Source: Kibdelosporangium sp. MJ126-NF4
GTDB lineage: Bacteria > Actinomycetota > Actinomycetes > Mycobacteriales > Pseudonocardiaceae
Length of the DNA: 64,000 nucleotides
Direction: 5' to 3'
Assembly (NCBI RefSeq): GCF_000826545.1
Contig: NZ_CDME01000002.1
Coordinates: 496,001 to 560,000 of the forward strand
Shown in pieces: positions 8,518-16,542 of the stretch. The notes beneath the pieces are model-generated. The model had not been told where the DNA came from, searched no databases, and saw only the letters and a program-made list of their open reading frames with translations. The position numbers were made by a program, and so were the translations under genes. Position 1 is the stretch's first letter; each line of letters begins with the position of its first letter.

Positions 8518-9257
8518 GCCTCGGATTCGTGCTGTTCATCGGCGCGGCCATGTCGGTCACCGCGTTCCCGGTTCTGGCACGGATTCTGAAGGACCGGGGC
8601 ATGCTGCGCACGATGCTCGGCGGGCTGGCGTTGACGTGCGCCGCTGTCGACGACGTGCTCGCTTGGTGCCTGCTCGCGGTGGTGGTGTTCGTATCAGGCA
8701 GTGGTGGCGCAGACCAGTGGTTGATTGTGCTTGGCCCGCTTTACGTCGGGCTCATGGTGTGGGTGGTGCGGCCGGTGCTGCGCAGGTTTCTGCCAGCCGG
8801 GGACTCGATCGGCGCGGGGACACTCGGCACCATGCTGGCAGGTGTCCTGGTGTCCGGCGCGGTGACCGAGTGGATCGGCCTGCACTTCATCGTCACCGGT
8901 TTGAAGGTGAACCTGTCGGCTCTGGGCGCGACCGGACTTGTCGAGCTTGGACTGGTTCTGCTCGTGGCCATCGGAGGCAAGTTCGGTGGCGCGTTCACGG
9001 GTGCCCGCCTGCACGGTTTGCCTGCCCGGCAGTCCGCCGCGCTCGCGACTTTGATGAACACCCGTGGCCTGACCGAGCTGATCATCCTGACGGTGGGCCT
9101 GCAGCTCGGCGTGCTCGACCAGTCGCTCTACTCGATCATGGTCGCCATGGCGGTGATCACCACGGCCATGGCAGGTCCGCTGCTGCGGTTGATCTATCCG
9201 GTGTCGGTGATCGAGCGGGACCAGGCTGTGGAGCAGGCGCGGCAACCCGCGGCGTGA
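8514..9257 (+). pseudogene. truncated cation/proton antiporter (CPA2) fused to the kdpD fragment
   Basis: In frame with the kdpD fragment, the sequence changes abruptly to HRLGFVLFIGAAMSVTAFPVLARILKDRG, the mid-protein segment of CPA2-type Na+(K+)/H+ antiporters, and runs to the family C-terminus (LATLMNTRGLTELIILTVGL). The N-terminal ~130 residues are missing and there is a second internal deletion where EWIGLHFI joins VTGLKVNLSALG. Possible translation start at ATG 8109 would give a 382-aa chimera, but it lacks a complete antiporter core. Best read as a deletion-generated mosaic. Confidence 0.72.
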
Positions 9258-9386
9258 TCCGGCAGAGTCGCGAACTGGCACAGGGCAAAGGTCAGGTATT
9301 GCGTTGACCCTGCGTCAACCCCCGACTATGGGTGTAGACGGCCGTCTGGAAAGTTGGATCGAACACCACGGGCTTCGGAAACGCGA

Positions 9387-9415
9387 CTGGCCACTCTCGG
9401 ACGGAGAGTGGCCAG
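9387..9415. terminator. 12-bp stem hairpin, likely bidirectional terminator
   Basis: CTGGCCACTCTC pairs perfectly with GAGAGTGGCCAG across a 5-nt loop. It sits 19 bp beyond the stop of the minus-strand LmbU gene and about 130 bp after the plus-strand antiporter relic. There is no long T tract, as is usual in actinomycetes. Confidence 0.7.
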
Positions 9416-9433
9416 CTACAACTCGCAGGGACG

Positions 9434-10108
9434 TCATGCAGTCTGGACTACGCGTTCGTTGAGCACTTCCTCGGCAGCTTGGTCGAGCGTCGTGAGCACC
9501 CAGTTGGCGAGCTCGACACCTGAACACGCGGCCGCGCGTTGCCAGGTGCCGAGACGGCTGTTGGGTACCTCGATTCGGGATCCGCCATCGTCAGCGGACC
9601 GCTCCTGCTTGGTGGAGCCTGTGCGCTCGAGCTGGATCGCGGAACGCAACTGCTTGGTGGTCCACTCCTCGCGCACGGCCTGATCGAGTAATCGATCCTG
9701 CTCGTCGAGCGGCAGCGAGGCGACCTCGGTGTGGTGCTGGAAGGTCAGTTCGGAGCGACGCCGCTCCAGGTCGAACTGTCGCGCGACCCAGGCGTAGTTG
9801 CGCAGCGTCTGGTACCGCAGCCCTGCTGCTTGGATCGCGCGGTGGTAGCGGTCCGCGTAGTTCTTCTTCCCGTACACCAACCAGTCGCCGAGCCACCAGG
9901 CGGATGAGTCCACGATGTCGGAGAGCCGACGGCCGGTGCGTTCCCAGTCGCTGAAACTGAGCCCGGGGGGAATCTGCAAACCGACTCGGGTCATGAGGAC
10001 CTGCTCGTGCGTCTGGGGAGCACCCGGACTTCTGCGCGGTTGTGCGGGCGTCGGACGCAAGGTCGTCGTGGGCGTGTCTTGCTGATCCAGTCGTACCGCG
10101 TTGGTCAT
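9434..10108 (-). CDS. LmbU family transcriptional regulator
   Basis: 224 aa from ATG 10108 behind an AGGGGG site. The signature is strong: VGLQIPPGLSFSDWE, SSAWWLGDWLVYGKKNYADRY, YQTLRNYAWVARQFDLERRR and LTFQHHTEVASLPLDEQD. LmbU is the cluster activator of lincomycin biosynthesis in Streptomyces lincolnensis, and relatives sit in or near many antibiotic clusters; the family binds DNA through an internal HTH. Here no lincosamide genes are nearby and the gene is about 26 kb from the NRPS cluster, so its target is unknown. Its ATG overlaps head-to-head with one possible start of the divergent regulator at 10107. Confidence 0.88.
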   Translation of the reverse strand: MTNAVRLDQQDTPTTTLRPTPAQPRRSPGAPQTHEQVLMTRVGLQIPPGLSFSDWERTGRRLSDIVDSSAWWLGDWLVYGKKNYADRYHRAIQAAGLRYQTLRNYAWVARQFDLERRRSELTFQHHTEVASLPLDEQDRLLDQAVREEWTTKQLRSAIQLERTGSTKQERSADDGGSRIEVPNSRLGTWQRAAACSGVELANWVLTTLDQAAEEVLNERVVQTA

Positions 10109-10868
10109 GAACCCCCTAGTGGATGTCGGCAACAACAGGTTGGGAGACACGAGACGTGGGTTGACGGGCCGAAGAACCCGGCTGATCGGCGAGATTGCCA
10201 AGACGCTCGGCAGACCGACATCCACCGTCACCCGTGAGGTGGCCAGGAACGGCGGGCCGGAGAGGTACCAGGCCGACGCGGCGCACGAGGCTACCAAGCG
10301 ACGCACCAGGCACCGCAAACCTTCCTCGGCCAACCATCGTCGTGGTCGCGTCGCCAAGGCCGTGCGCGATTTCGAAGAACAGTTCTCCGCTGTGCTGGGC
10401 CAAACCGGACTTCCCAGGATGATGGCCAGGGTGCTCGCTGCTCTGCACGCCACCAACAGTGGCAGCTTGACCGCCGCGGATCTCGCCGCCCACCTCCGGG
10501 TCAGCCCCGCGTCGATCTCCTACCTCGAAGCGCAGCACCTGGTCAGACGTGAACGAGACGACCAGCAACGGCGTGACCGGTACGTCCTGGCCGACGACGC
10601 CTGGTATCACGCCATGCTCGCGGCTGTCCGCACCAGCACGATGGTCGCCGAAGCCGCCCGCCGTGGTGTCGAAGTCCTCAACCCGGGCACACCGGCGGCG
10701 GCCCGGCTTGAAGGAACGGCTCTGTTCCTTGACCAGATCAGTAACGACCTGGTGCGCTCACTTCGGCAATGGCGCCACCCTGTCGATACCGATGTCCCGC
10801 TTTGTGCTCGTCCTGGGTGCTCGCCTACGTCGACGGGGTCGGCCGCCCACCGCAGATCACCTTGCTGA
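10107..10868 (+). CDS. IS30-type HTH plus GbsR/MarR-like transcriptional regulator
   Basis: About 253 aa. The N-terminal helix-turn-helix (IAKTLGRPTSTVTREVARNGGPERYQAD) is of the type seen in IS30 transposases, but no transposase catalytic domain follows. Instead there is a winged-helix GbsR/MarR-like domain (RMMARVLAALHATNSGSLTAADLAAHLRVSPASISYLEAQ). This fusion is a known actinomycete regulator type. The start is uncertain: ATG 10107 collides with the opposite-strand LmbU start, and GTG 10119 or TTG 10161 are also possible. The last ~35 residues look unlike the family and overlap the convergent beta-lactamase-fold gene by 44 bp, suggesting a shifted or replaced C-terminus. Confidence 0.7.
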   Translation: MNPLVDVGNNRLGDTRRGLTGRRTRLIGEIAKTLGRPTSTVTREVARNGGPERYQADAAHEATKRRTRHRKPSSANHRRGRVAKAVRDFEEQFSAVLGQTGLPRMMARVLAALHATNSGSLTAADLAAHLRVSPASISYLEAQHLVRRERDDQQRRDRYVLADDAWYHAMLAAVRTSTMVAEAARRGVEVLNPGTPAAARLEGTALFLDQISNDLVRSLRQWRHPVDTDVPLCARPGCSPTSTGSAAHRRSPC

Positions 10869-12108
10869 CCAGAGTCTGGTCCGCCTTGTTGTACGCCTGT
10901 CCCAGGTCGGCCGCGGAGTCGCCGTAGGTCAGCGACAGCTCGAAGGTCCTGCTGCTGTCGGGCGTGCTGACCATCATCGTCCCGTAGCCGTGGAAGCCAC
11001 CCATACCCTTGAGGATGATCCCGCCGCAGGCCGGGCCCGCGTCCTGCACCCACAGTCCGAGGCCGTAGCTGCCCTTGGGGTGCGGCTTGCGCATCTCGGC
11101 CAGCAGTGGGCTCGGGAGCAGCTTCCCGCCCAGCAGTGCGGAGAAGAACATGTGGAGGTCCTTGGTGGTCGAGATCATCTCACCGGCGCTGGACGCCCAG
11201 GAGGGGTTCTGGAGGGTGATGTCGACGGTCTTCCACTGCTCGGCGTGCTGGTAGCGGTAGTAGCCGCGGGCGTGCGGCCCGGGGATTCCCGGCCACGTGC
11301 CCGGCACCAAGGTGTCCCTCAGTCCGAGTGGCCGCAGGATCCGTCGATCGATCTCGCTGCCGTAGGGCCTGCCGGTGACCTTCTCGATCAGCAGCCCGGC
11401 CAGCACGTAGTTGATGTTGGCATAGCTCCAGTCCGTTCCCGGCGCGAAAAGCGCGGGTTTGGACAGGCCGAACCGCACCAGCTCCTCCTGCCGGTAGGTG
11501 TGGAACCGGTTGTCCACGAACTCCTGACCCCCGAGAGGTATCCCCGGCACGACCGTCCCGTCGGGCAGGACCGCGCCGGTGTAGTCGAACAGCCCGCTGG
11601 TGTGCTGCAACAGCATCCGTACCGTGATCCGCCGGTCCAGGCCGAACTTGGGCAGGTAGTCGGCCACCGGTAGATCCAGGCCCACACGGCCCTCGCCGAC
11701 CAGTTGCAGTACCACGGTGGACACGAAGGTCTTGGTGTTGCTGCCGATCCGGAACCGGCCGTTCGTCGGCGGTTTCGCGGCCTCGCCGAGCTCGCGCACC
11801 CCGGCGCTGCCGACCCAGTCGCCCGTCTGGTCGTGCACCCTCAGTTGTGCCCCGGCGAAACCGGAGTCGACGATGGCCTGGACCGTTGCCTGCAGGTCAG
11901 GACGATCCGGCCGGGCAGCGGCCATGCTGTCCGCGGCGGCCGCCCCAGGTGAGGCCACCCCGGCCAGCAGCGCGGCCGCCACGGCCGCAATCCCCACCCG
12001 CTGCGGCGTGCGACCTCCGTTGGCCTTGGCGTTCCTGGTCACTCGCGGCTCCGAGAGCGCAATCGATGAACTGATCATGGCGGCTACGTTCGCCAGCCGC
12101 CCTGACAC
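10825..12108 (-). CDS. serine hydrolase, class C beta-lactamase / D-Ala-D-Ala carboxypeptidase fold, secreted
   Basis: 427 aa with an N-terminal region ending in a hydrophobic signal segment (about 38-60, AAAAD). Catalytic motifs are S-N-T-K (S123, K126), Y-A-N (Y229) and a C-terminal H-G-Y-G (about 373) replacing the usual KTG/HxG box. The family includes DD-peptidases, esterases and class C beta-lactamases; which one this is cannot be read. Start at GTG 12108 is preceded by GGTGAC; ATG 12078 would still retain the signal peptide. Tail-to-tail overlap with the upstream regulator. Confidence 0.87.
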   Translation of the reverse strand: MSGRLANVAAMISSSIALSEPRVTRNAKANGGRTPQRVGIAAVAAALLAGVASPGAAAADSMAAARPDRPDLQATVQAIVDSGFAGAQLRVHDQTGDWVGSAGVRELGEAAKPPTNGRFRIGSNTKTFVSTVVLQLVGEGRVGLDLPVADYLPKFGLDRRITVRMLLQHTSGLFDYTGAVLPDGTVVPGIPLGGQEFVDNRFHTYRQEELVRFGLSKPALFAPGTDWSYANINYVLAGLLIEKVTGRPYGSEIDRRILRPLGLRDTLVPGTWPGIPGPHARGYYRYQHAEQWKTVDITLQNPSWASSAGEMISTTKDLHMFFSALLGGKLLPSPLLAEMRKPHPKGSYGLGLWVQDAGPACGGIILKGMGGFHGYGTMMVSTPDSSRTFELSLTYGDSAADLGQAYNKADQTLVSKVICGGRPTPST

Positions 12109-12291
12109 GAGACAGTCACCGTGCTGACACGCCGTTGCGCTCCTGGTCGGGGCGCTGTCGCTGGGGCAGGTCTGCTGGGTGGTGCGGCCACCACCAGTAA
12201 GACTCCGGAGCTTGACGGTTGAGCACGTGCGCGACTGGTGGATACGCGATACTTGAGCGGGTCTTGATCATGCTGTGCCCGAGGAGGACGT

Positions 12292-13466
12292 ATGCCGGTC
12301 AGGTCACCGAGTGGTGCGGCGGCTGAGCCTCCGGACAAGTCGCTACCTGTTCCGATCTCGGCCTACGTGGTCGATTGTGCTGTATACGTCGACGGCATAC
12401 GACTGCCCGGTCGATGGTCGCACGACCAGGCGATCGCCGAGGTACGCAGGCGAGAGCAGGGCTTTGTCTGGATTGGGCTGCACGAACCGGCCGCCGAGCA
12501 GATCCAGGGCATCGCCGACACCTACGGCCTGCATGAACTGGCGGTCGAGGACGCCGTGGTCGCGCACCAGCGACCGAAGCTGGACCGGTACGACAGCATG
12601 CTGTTCACGGTGCTCAAGACCGTGCACTACGTCGCGCACGAGTCGCCGACCCGGGCCAACGAGATTGTCGAGACCGGCGAGATCATGGCGTTCTCGGCCC
12701 GGATTTCATCGTGACCGTCCGCCACGGCGACCACTCGGGCCTGCGGGGACTACGCCGGGACCTGGAGGCGATGCCGGAGCGGCTGTCGCTGGGGCCGTCG
12801 GCGGTGCTGCACGCGATCGCCGACCATGTGGTGGACGACTACCTGGACGTCAGCGACCTGTTCGAGCGCGACATCGACGAAACCGAGGCCGCGGTGTTCG
12901 CGCCGGGCAGTCCGATCAGTGCCGAGCAGATGTACCTGATGAAGCGGGAAGTGCTGGAGTTGCGGCGGGCGATCGCCCCGTTGTCGCTGCCGCTGCGCAG
13001 GTTGGTCGACGGCGATACGGGACTGGTGCCCGCGGAGGTGCGTTCGTACTTCCGGGACGTGGACGACCATCTGACGATCGTGGCCGAACGGGTGACGCGG
13101 GCCGACGAGTTGCTCAACAGCCTGATGGACGCGACGCTGGCCAAGATCTCGTTGCAGCAGAACAACGACATGCGCAAGATCACCGCGTGGGCGGCGGTGA
13201 TCGCGGTGCCGACGATGGCGGCCGGTGTGTACGGCATGAACTTCGACCTCATGCCCGAACTGCGCTGGACGTACGGATATCCGACAGCTTTGGCCGTGAT
13301 CCTGCTGGCATGCCTGGTGGTCTACCGGGCTCTCAAGCGCAACCGGTGGCTGGGCTCCGGCCGGACGGTGATCTGGGTTGTACTGCTTGTCGTCGCCTGG
13401 CTCTCCCTGATCGTCCTACAGATCTCACTCGGTGCAGGGCGAGCGCCAACCGGCGGTGGCTCTTGA
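12292..13466 (+). pseudogene. corA: CorA-type Mg2+/Co2+ transporter split by a 1-nt frameshift
   Basis: Two abutting frames together give a complete CorA. Frame 1 (12292-12714, 140 aa) holds the N-terminal cytoplasmic alpha/beta region and ends ETGEIMAF then SARISS-stop. Frame 2 (from 12711) continues VTVRHGDHSGLRGLRRDLEAM through the helical stalk, the pore helix with Y-G-M-N-F and the second TM. Adding one base at about 12691-12695 (TTCTCGG to TTCCTCGG) restores the expected AFLGPDFIVTVRHGDH. The shift creates a GTGA stop-start overlap at 12711-12714, so two polypeptides could in theory be made. A real mutation or an assembly error are both possible. Confidence 0.85.
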
Positions 13467-13692
13467 GCACCGGCTCGCCGTTCTGCGTGCCCTGCGGCAT
13501 GACGCCCGCCAGGCCGAGGAATGGACCGGTGCCTGTCTTTCCGGCGATACCAAACCCGGCAGGCGGCTGCGGGAGCCGGTGCTCTGCGTTGTCGGGGAAC
13601 GAGATCGCAGCACCGAGCTGTACGAGGAACGCCACCGCGAGTGGGGCATGGTCGCCGAACACGTCGAGGACGGAGCCCGATGCGTGCCGTAA
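13432..13692 (+). pseudogene. fragment resembling the C-terminal part of an alpha/beta hydrolase
   Basis: An 86-codon frame with good third-position GC bias contains RRLREPVLCVVGERDRSTEL and YEERHREWG, which resembles the region of alpha/beta hydrolases around the late beta strand and catalytic Asp (VVGERD). The nucleophile elbow and the catalytic His region are both absent, and it begins inside the end of corA. Probably a relic; weak support. Confidence 0.35.
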
Positions 13693-13695
13693 GCG

Positions 13696-13730
13696 ACGGC
13701 GGTATGGGGCGATTCGCCCCGTACCGCCGT
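13696..13730. terminator. 16-bp stem hairpin, bidirectional terminator
   Basis: ACGGCGGTATGGGGCG pairs with CGCCCCGTACCGCCGT around a 3-nt ATT loop, with a single G-U. It lies between the plus-strand corA region and the convergent minus-strand operon ending at 13741, the place expected for a shared terminator. Confidence 0.8.
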
Positions 13731-13740
13731 TCAGGTCCAC

Positions 13741-14040
13741 TTAGGGGCGGGGCAGCCAGTTCGAATGACGAGGTGGTTGGTTCTGTTGCACCGGAATGGG
13801 ATCGTTGAAGATGGGCGGTGCGTCGTTGGGCGTCTGGTTAAGGGCCCACAGGCCGATCGCGTCGGCGACGGCGAACACGAGGGCAACCAGGATGGCTAGG
13901 ATGACGCGGCGCCGTCGTTCCCGGCGAATCCACTCGCGACGGACGTGGCGGTAGGCGTCGGGCGTGGTTCGCACGCCGTTGGCGACCGCGTCGAGCGTCT
14001 CGCGCAGTTGGTCTTCGGTGTTGGCTGGCCGGTTGGTCAC
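13741..14040 (-). CDS. small single-pass membrane protein, putative anti-sigma partner
   Basis: 99 aa from GTG 14040, which overlaps the stop of the ECF sigma gene as GTGA. It has a soluble N-terminus, an Arg-rich patch (about 34-45), one membrane helix (about 46-66) and a short Pro/Gln-rich outer tail. The inside-out topology by the positive-inside rule matches anti-sigma factors, but no zinc-binding HxxxCxxC motif is present. Role as regulator of the upstream sigma is inferred only from coupling and topology. Ends 10 bp before the terminator hairpin. Confidence 0.7.
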   Translation of the reverse strand: MTNRPANTEDQLRETLDAVANGVRTTPDAYRHVRREWIRRERRRRVILAILVALVFAVADAIGLWALNQTPNDAPPIFNDPIPVQQNQPPRHSNWLPRP

Positions 14041-14564
14041 CGTCGCACCTCCATGATGCGCTTGAGCCTGGCGATGCCTCGTGCGATGTGTGTCTTGACC
14101 GCGCCGGGTGATATCCCCATCGCCCCGGCGATCTCGTGTTCCCGGAGGCCGAGCCAGTACCTCAGGACGAGTGCCTCTCGTTGTCGCGCGGACAGTTGGT
14201 GCAGTGCTTCGACCAGCACCCGCTGGTCGTCGCGGAGCAGCGCGAGATGTTCGGCTGACTCGGTGGTGCCGATGACCCCTGCGGCGTGTTTGCGGACGAC
14301 CAGCAGGTGCCGCAGCCGCATCCGGACCTGGTTGCAGACCATGGAACGCAGATAGCCGGCCGCGGCCTCGGGCGTGCGCAGTCGCGACCATCTGCGGTAC
14401 AGCTGGTAGAACGCCTCGGCGACGACGTCCTCGGCGTCATCGGCGCCGAGGAGCACCGCGAGCCGCAGCAGGCTCGGATAGTGCAGGTCGAACAGCCTGG
14501 CGAGGGCTGCTTCCCGGTCAAGATCGGTCACGTCCACAATGGCTTGCGCCGGGGTTTGGCTCAT
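14037..14564 (-). CDS. ECF RNA polymerase sigma factor (SigE/SigM-like)
   Basis: 175 aa. Region 2 (about 22-90) reads ALARLFDLHYPSLLRLAVLLG and DAEDVVAEAFYQLYRRW; region 4 (about 115-170) reads LSARQREALVLRYWLGLREHEIAGAMGISPGAVKTHIARGI. It starts at ATG 14564, overlapping the stop of the symporter gene, and is followed by a coupled small membrane protein. The operon ArsR - symporter - sigma - membrane protein suggests that transport of a solute and a cell-surface signal are linked, but the signal is unknown. Confidence 0.9.
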   Translation of the reverse strand: MSQTPAQAIVDVTDLDREAALARLFDLHYPSLLRLAVLLGADDAEDVVAEAFYQLYRRWSRLRTPEAAAGYLRSMVCNQVRMRLRHLLVVRKHAAGVIGTTESAEHLALLRDDQRVLVEALHQLSARQREALVLRYWLGLREHEIAGAMGISPGAVKTHIARGIARLKRIMEVRR

Positions 14565-16072
14565 CTGCTGCCCCCGCTCGGATCGTTTCCGCTGTCGGAC
14601 AGCTCGGTCAGGTCAGGGCCGCGCACCGCGCCGTCCCGGTCGAGCAGTGGCGTGAGCACGACCGCCACCACGAGGTTGAGCGCCAGTGCCGCCAGTCCGG
14701 CGTAGACCTGGATCTGCCATCCGGCGACGGCGACGCCCACCACCGGCGAGAACCCGCCCTGGACGACCATGAACGTCCCGGCGACCATGCCGACGCCCCA
14801 CCCGGCGAGCAGCGCCCGGTGGTGCAGCCAACGGGTGAACAGACCGATGGCCACAGCGGGGACGGTCTGCAGGATCCAGACACCACCGAGCAACTGGAGG
14901 TTGATGGCGTCCTGGTTGCGCAGCCCGAAGACGAACACCACCGCGCAGACCTTCACGGTGAGGGAAACCATCTGCGCGACGCGCATCTGGTGCTTGGGTG
15001 TCGCCGTGGGGCGGAAGTATTCGACGTACACGTTGCGCACGAACGACGTGGCGGCGGCGATGGACATCACCGCCGCCGGGACCAGAGCGCCCACCGCGAG
15101 GGCCCCGAACACCAGGCCGGTCAGTGCCGTCGGCATCAACTCCCGCACCAACAACGGCACGGCTGCCTCCGCGTTGCCCGGGGGCGCGGCGACACCGATG
15201 GCCAGCACCGCGACACCGAGCAGACCGAACAGGCCGAGCACGGCGGTCCAGGCAGGCAGGGCGATCGACGCGCGGCGCAGCGCCTTCGGCCCCGACGCGG
15301 CGAAAGCCACGGTCAGCACGTGCGGATACATCAACAGCGCCAACGCCGAACCCAGCGCGAGCGTGGCGAACGCGCCGTACAGGTCCGGGTGGAGGACGAG
15401 CGACACCTGCGGCGCACCGTCCGCGACCAGCGCGCGCTCAGCGTCGCGGAACATCGGACCAGGCCCACCGAGCCGGTCGAGCACCACGAACACCACAGCC
15501 AGGACGGAGCAGAAGATCGCTGTTCCCTTGACCAGCGAGATCACCGCCGGAGCCCGCAGCCCGTGCCGGAAGGTCGCGACCGCCAGAACCGCGAACACCG
15601 CAACCAACGCCACGTCACCGGCGAGCCCCTGCGGGTACAGCCCACCTACGGCAAGCACCGCACGGATGCCCAGCACCTGCAAAGCGACATAGGGCAAGGT
15701 GGCCAGAATGCCGGTCAGCGCGACCACCAACGCCAGCGACGGCGAGCCGTACCGGCCACGGACGAAGTCGGCGACCGTGACGTACCCGTGGCGACGGGCC
15801 ACCGACCACAACCGTGGTAGCAGGACAAAGGCCAGCGGGCACACGATAATGGTGTACGGCAACGCGAAGAACCCGAGCGCCCCGACGCCGTACACCAACC
15901 CGGGAACAGCCGCGAAGGTGTACGCCGTGTAGATCGTCCCACCGAGCAGGAACCAGGTCATCAGACCGCCGAGCCGCCGGTCAGCCAGCGCCCAACCTGT
16001 CAGCGTCGGCAGCTCCGGGCCCGGCCGGAAACGCCGTGCGGTGACTGCGAGCAATGACGTGCCACCGAGCAC
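14561..16072 (-). CDS. sodium:solute symporter family protein
   Basis: 503 aa, about 12-13 membrane helices, SSS family (pyruvate/monocarboxylate-like branch by the TWFLLGGTIYTAYTF and FGALAVGALVPAAVMSIAAATSFVRN stretches, the latter forming the Na+ site region). The chosen GTG start leaves the first membrane helix about 10-15 residues shorter than usual, because the ArsR gene ends only 15 bp upstream; the start may be imprecise or the 5' end trimmed. ATGA overlap with the sigma gene downstream. Substrate unassigned. Confidence 0.85.
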   Translation of the reverse strand: MLGGTSLLAVTARRFRPGPELPTLTGWALADRRLGGLMTWFLLGGTIYTAYTFAAVPGLVYGVGALGFFALPYTIIVCPLAFVLLPRLWSVARRHGYVTVADFVRGRYGSPSLALVVALTGILATLPYVALQVLGIRAVLAVGGLYPQGLAGDVALVAVFAVLAVATFRHGLRAPAVISLVKGTAIFCSVLAVVFVVLDRLGGPGPMFRDAERALVADGAPQVSLVLHPDLYGAFATLALGSALALLMYPHVLTVAFAASGPKALRRASIALPAWTAVLGLFGLLGVAVLAIGVAAPPGNAEAAVPLLVRELMPTALTGLVFGALAVGALVPAAVMSIAAATSFVRNVYVEYFRPTATPKHQMRVAQMVSLTVKVCAVVFVFGLRNQDAINLQLLGGVWILQTVPAVAIGLFTRWLHHRALLAGWGVGMVAGTFMVVQGGFSPVVGVAVAGWQIQVYAGLAALALNLVVAVVLTPLLDRDGAVRGPDLTELSDSGNDPSGGSR

Positions 16073-16087
16073 AGCCAGGAACTCTGT

Positions 16088-16429
16088 TCAGCGAGGAGCA
16101 GTACCGTCCTGGTGTTCGGCTTCCAGGAGTGCGAGCAGTCCGGGAAACCTGCTCTCGACGTCCGTGCGTCGTAGGCGGATGCCCTTGCGGTTGCCGTAGT
16201 CGATCTCGTCGATGAGGCCTGCTTCGCGCAGGACCCGGAAGTGGTGGGTCTGGGTCTGCTTCGAGATCGGGAGACCGAACGAGTTGCAGCCTCGCTCGCT
16301 GTCGGTGCGGTCGGCGGCCAACTTCGTCATCACCGAACGACGGTGCTCGTCAGCGAGAGCGCGAAGCACCACGCCCAGTTCCAGCGCATCGACCTCTGGA
16401 CCGACCAGGTTCGTTCCGGCCACGGACAC
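16088..16429 (-). CDS. ArsR/HTH_20 family transcriptional regulator
   Basis: 113 aa winged-helix protein: GVVLRALADEHRRSVMTKLA then SKQTQTHHFRVLREAGLIDE, a typical recognition helix. Cysteines of the metal-sensing ELCVCD motif are absent, so it is probably a metabolite- or redox-responding member. First gene of the operon with the symporter and sigma factor. The upstream divergent region carries two matching 22-bp inverted repeats, likely its own operators, also covering the monooxygenase promoter. Confidence 0.87.
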   Translation of the reverse strand: MSVAGTNLVGPEVDALELGVVLRALADEHRRSVMTKLAADRTDSERGCNSFGLPISKQTQTHHFRVLREAGLIDEIDYGNRKGIRLRRTDVESRFPGLLALLEAEHQDGTAPR

Positions 16430-16436
16430 CTCCTTC

Positions 16437-16498
16437 AGGTACGTCTTGCATCGTACCTCAGTGGCGTGTTCTACTCGAGTACGAAATCGATCGTACCT
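16437..16498. promoter_or_regulatory. two 22-bp inverted repeats, probable ArsR-family operators
   Basis: AGGTACG-N8-CGTACCT (16437-16458) and GAGTACG-N8-CGTACCT (16477-16498) have the same arm length and spacing and lie 40 bp apart centre to centre, about four helical turns. They occupy the divergent interval between the ArsR gene (start 16429) and the FAD monooxygenase gene (start 16543). Confidence 0.75.
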
Positions 16499-16542
16499 AG
16501 ACGGCCGGGAATGTGGTCGTCGGCGCTCCGAGAGGTCTTGTC

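Noticed and set aside
9434..10108. LmbU as part of a lincosamide cluster
   Set aside because: No lincosamide genes (propylproline or amino-octose pathways) occur in the window.
10107..10868. IS30 transposase or insertion sequence
   Set aside because: Only the HTH resembles IS30; no DDE catalytic domain, no terminal inverted repeats, and the rest is a GbsR/MarR-like winged helix.
14819..15820. 333-codon plus-strand frame opposite the symporter
   Set aside because: Antisense of a hydrophobic membrane protein gives a Gln/His/Arg-rich sequence; no domain.
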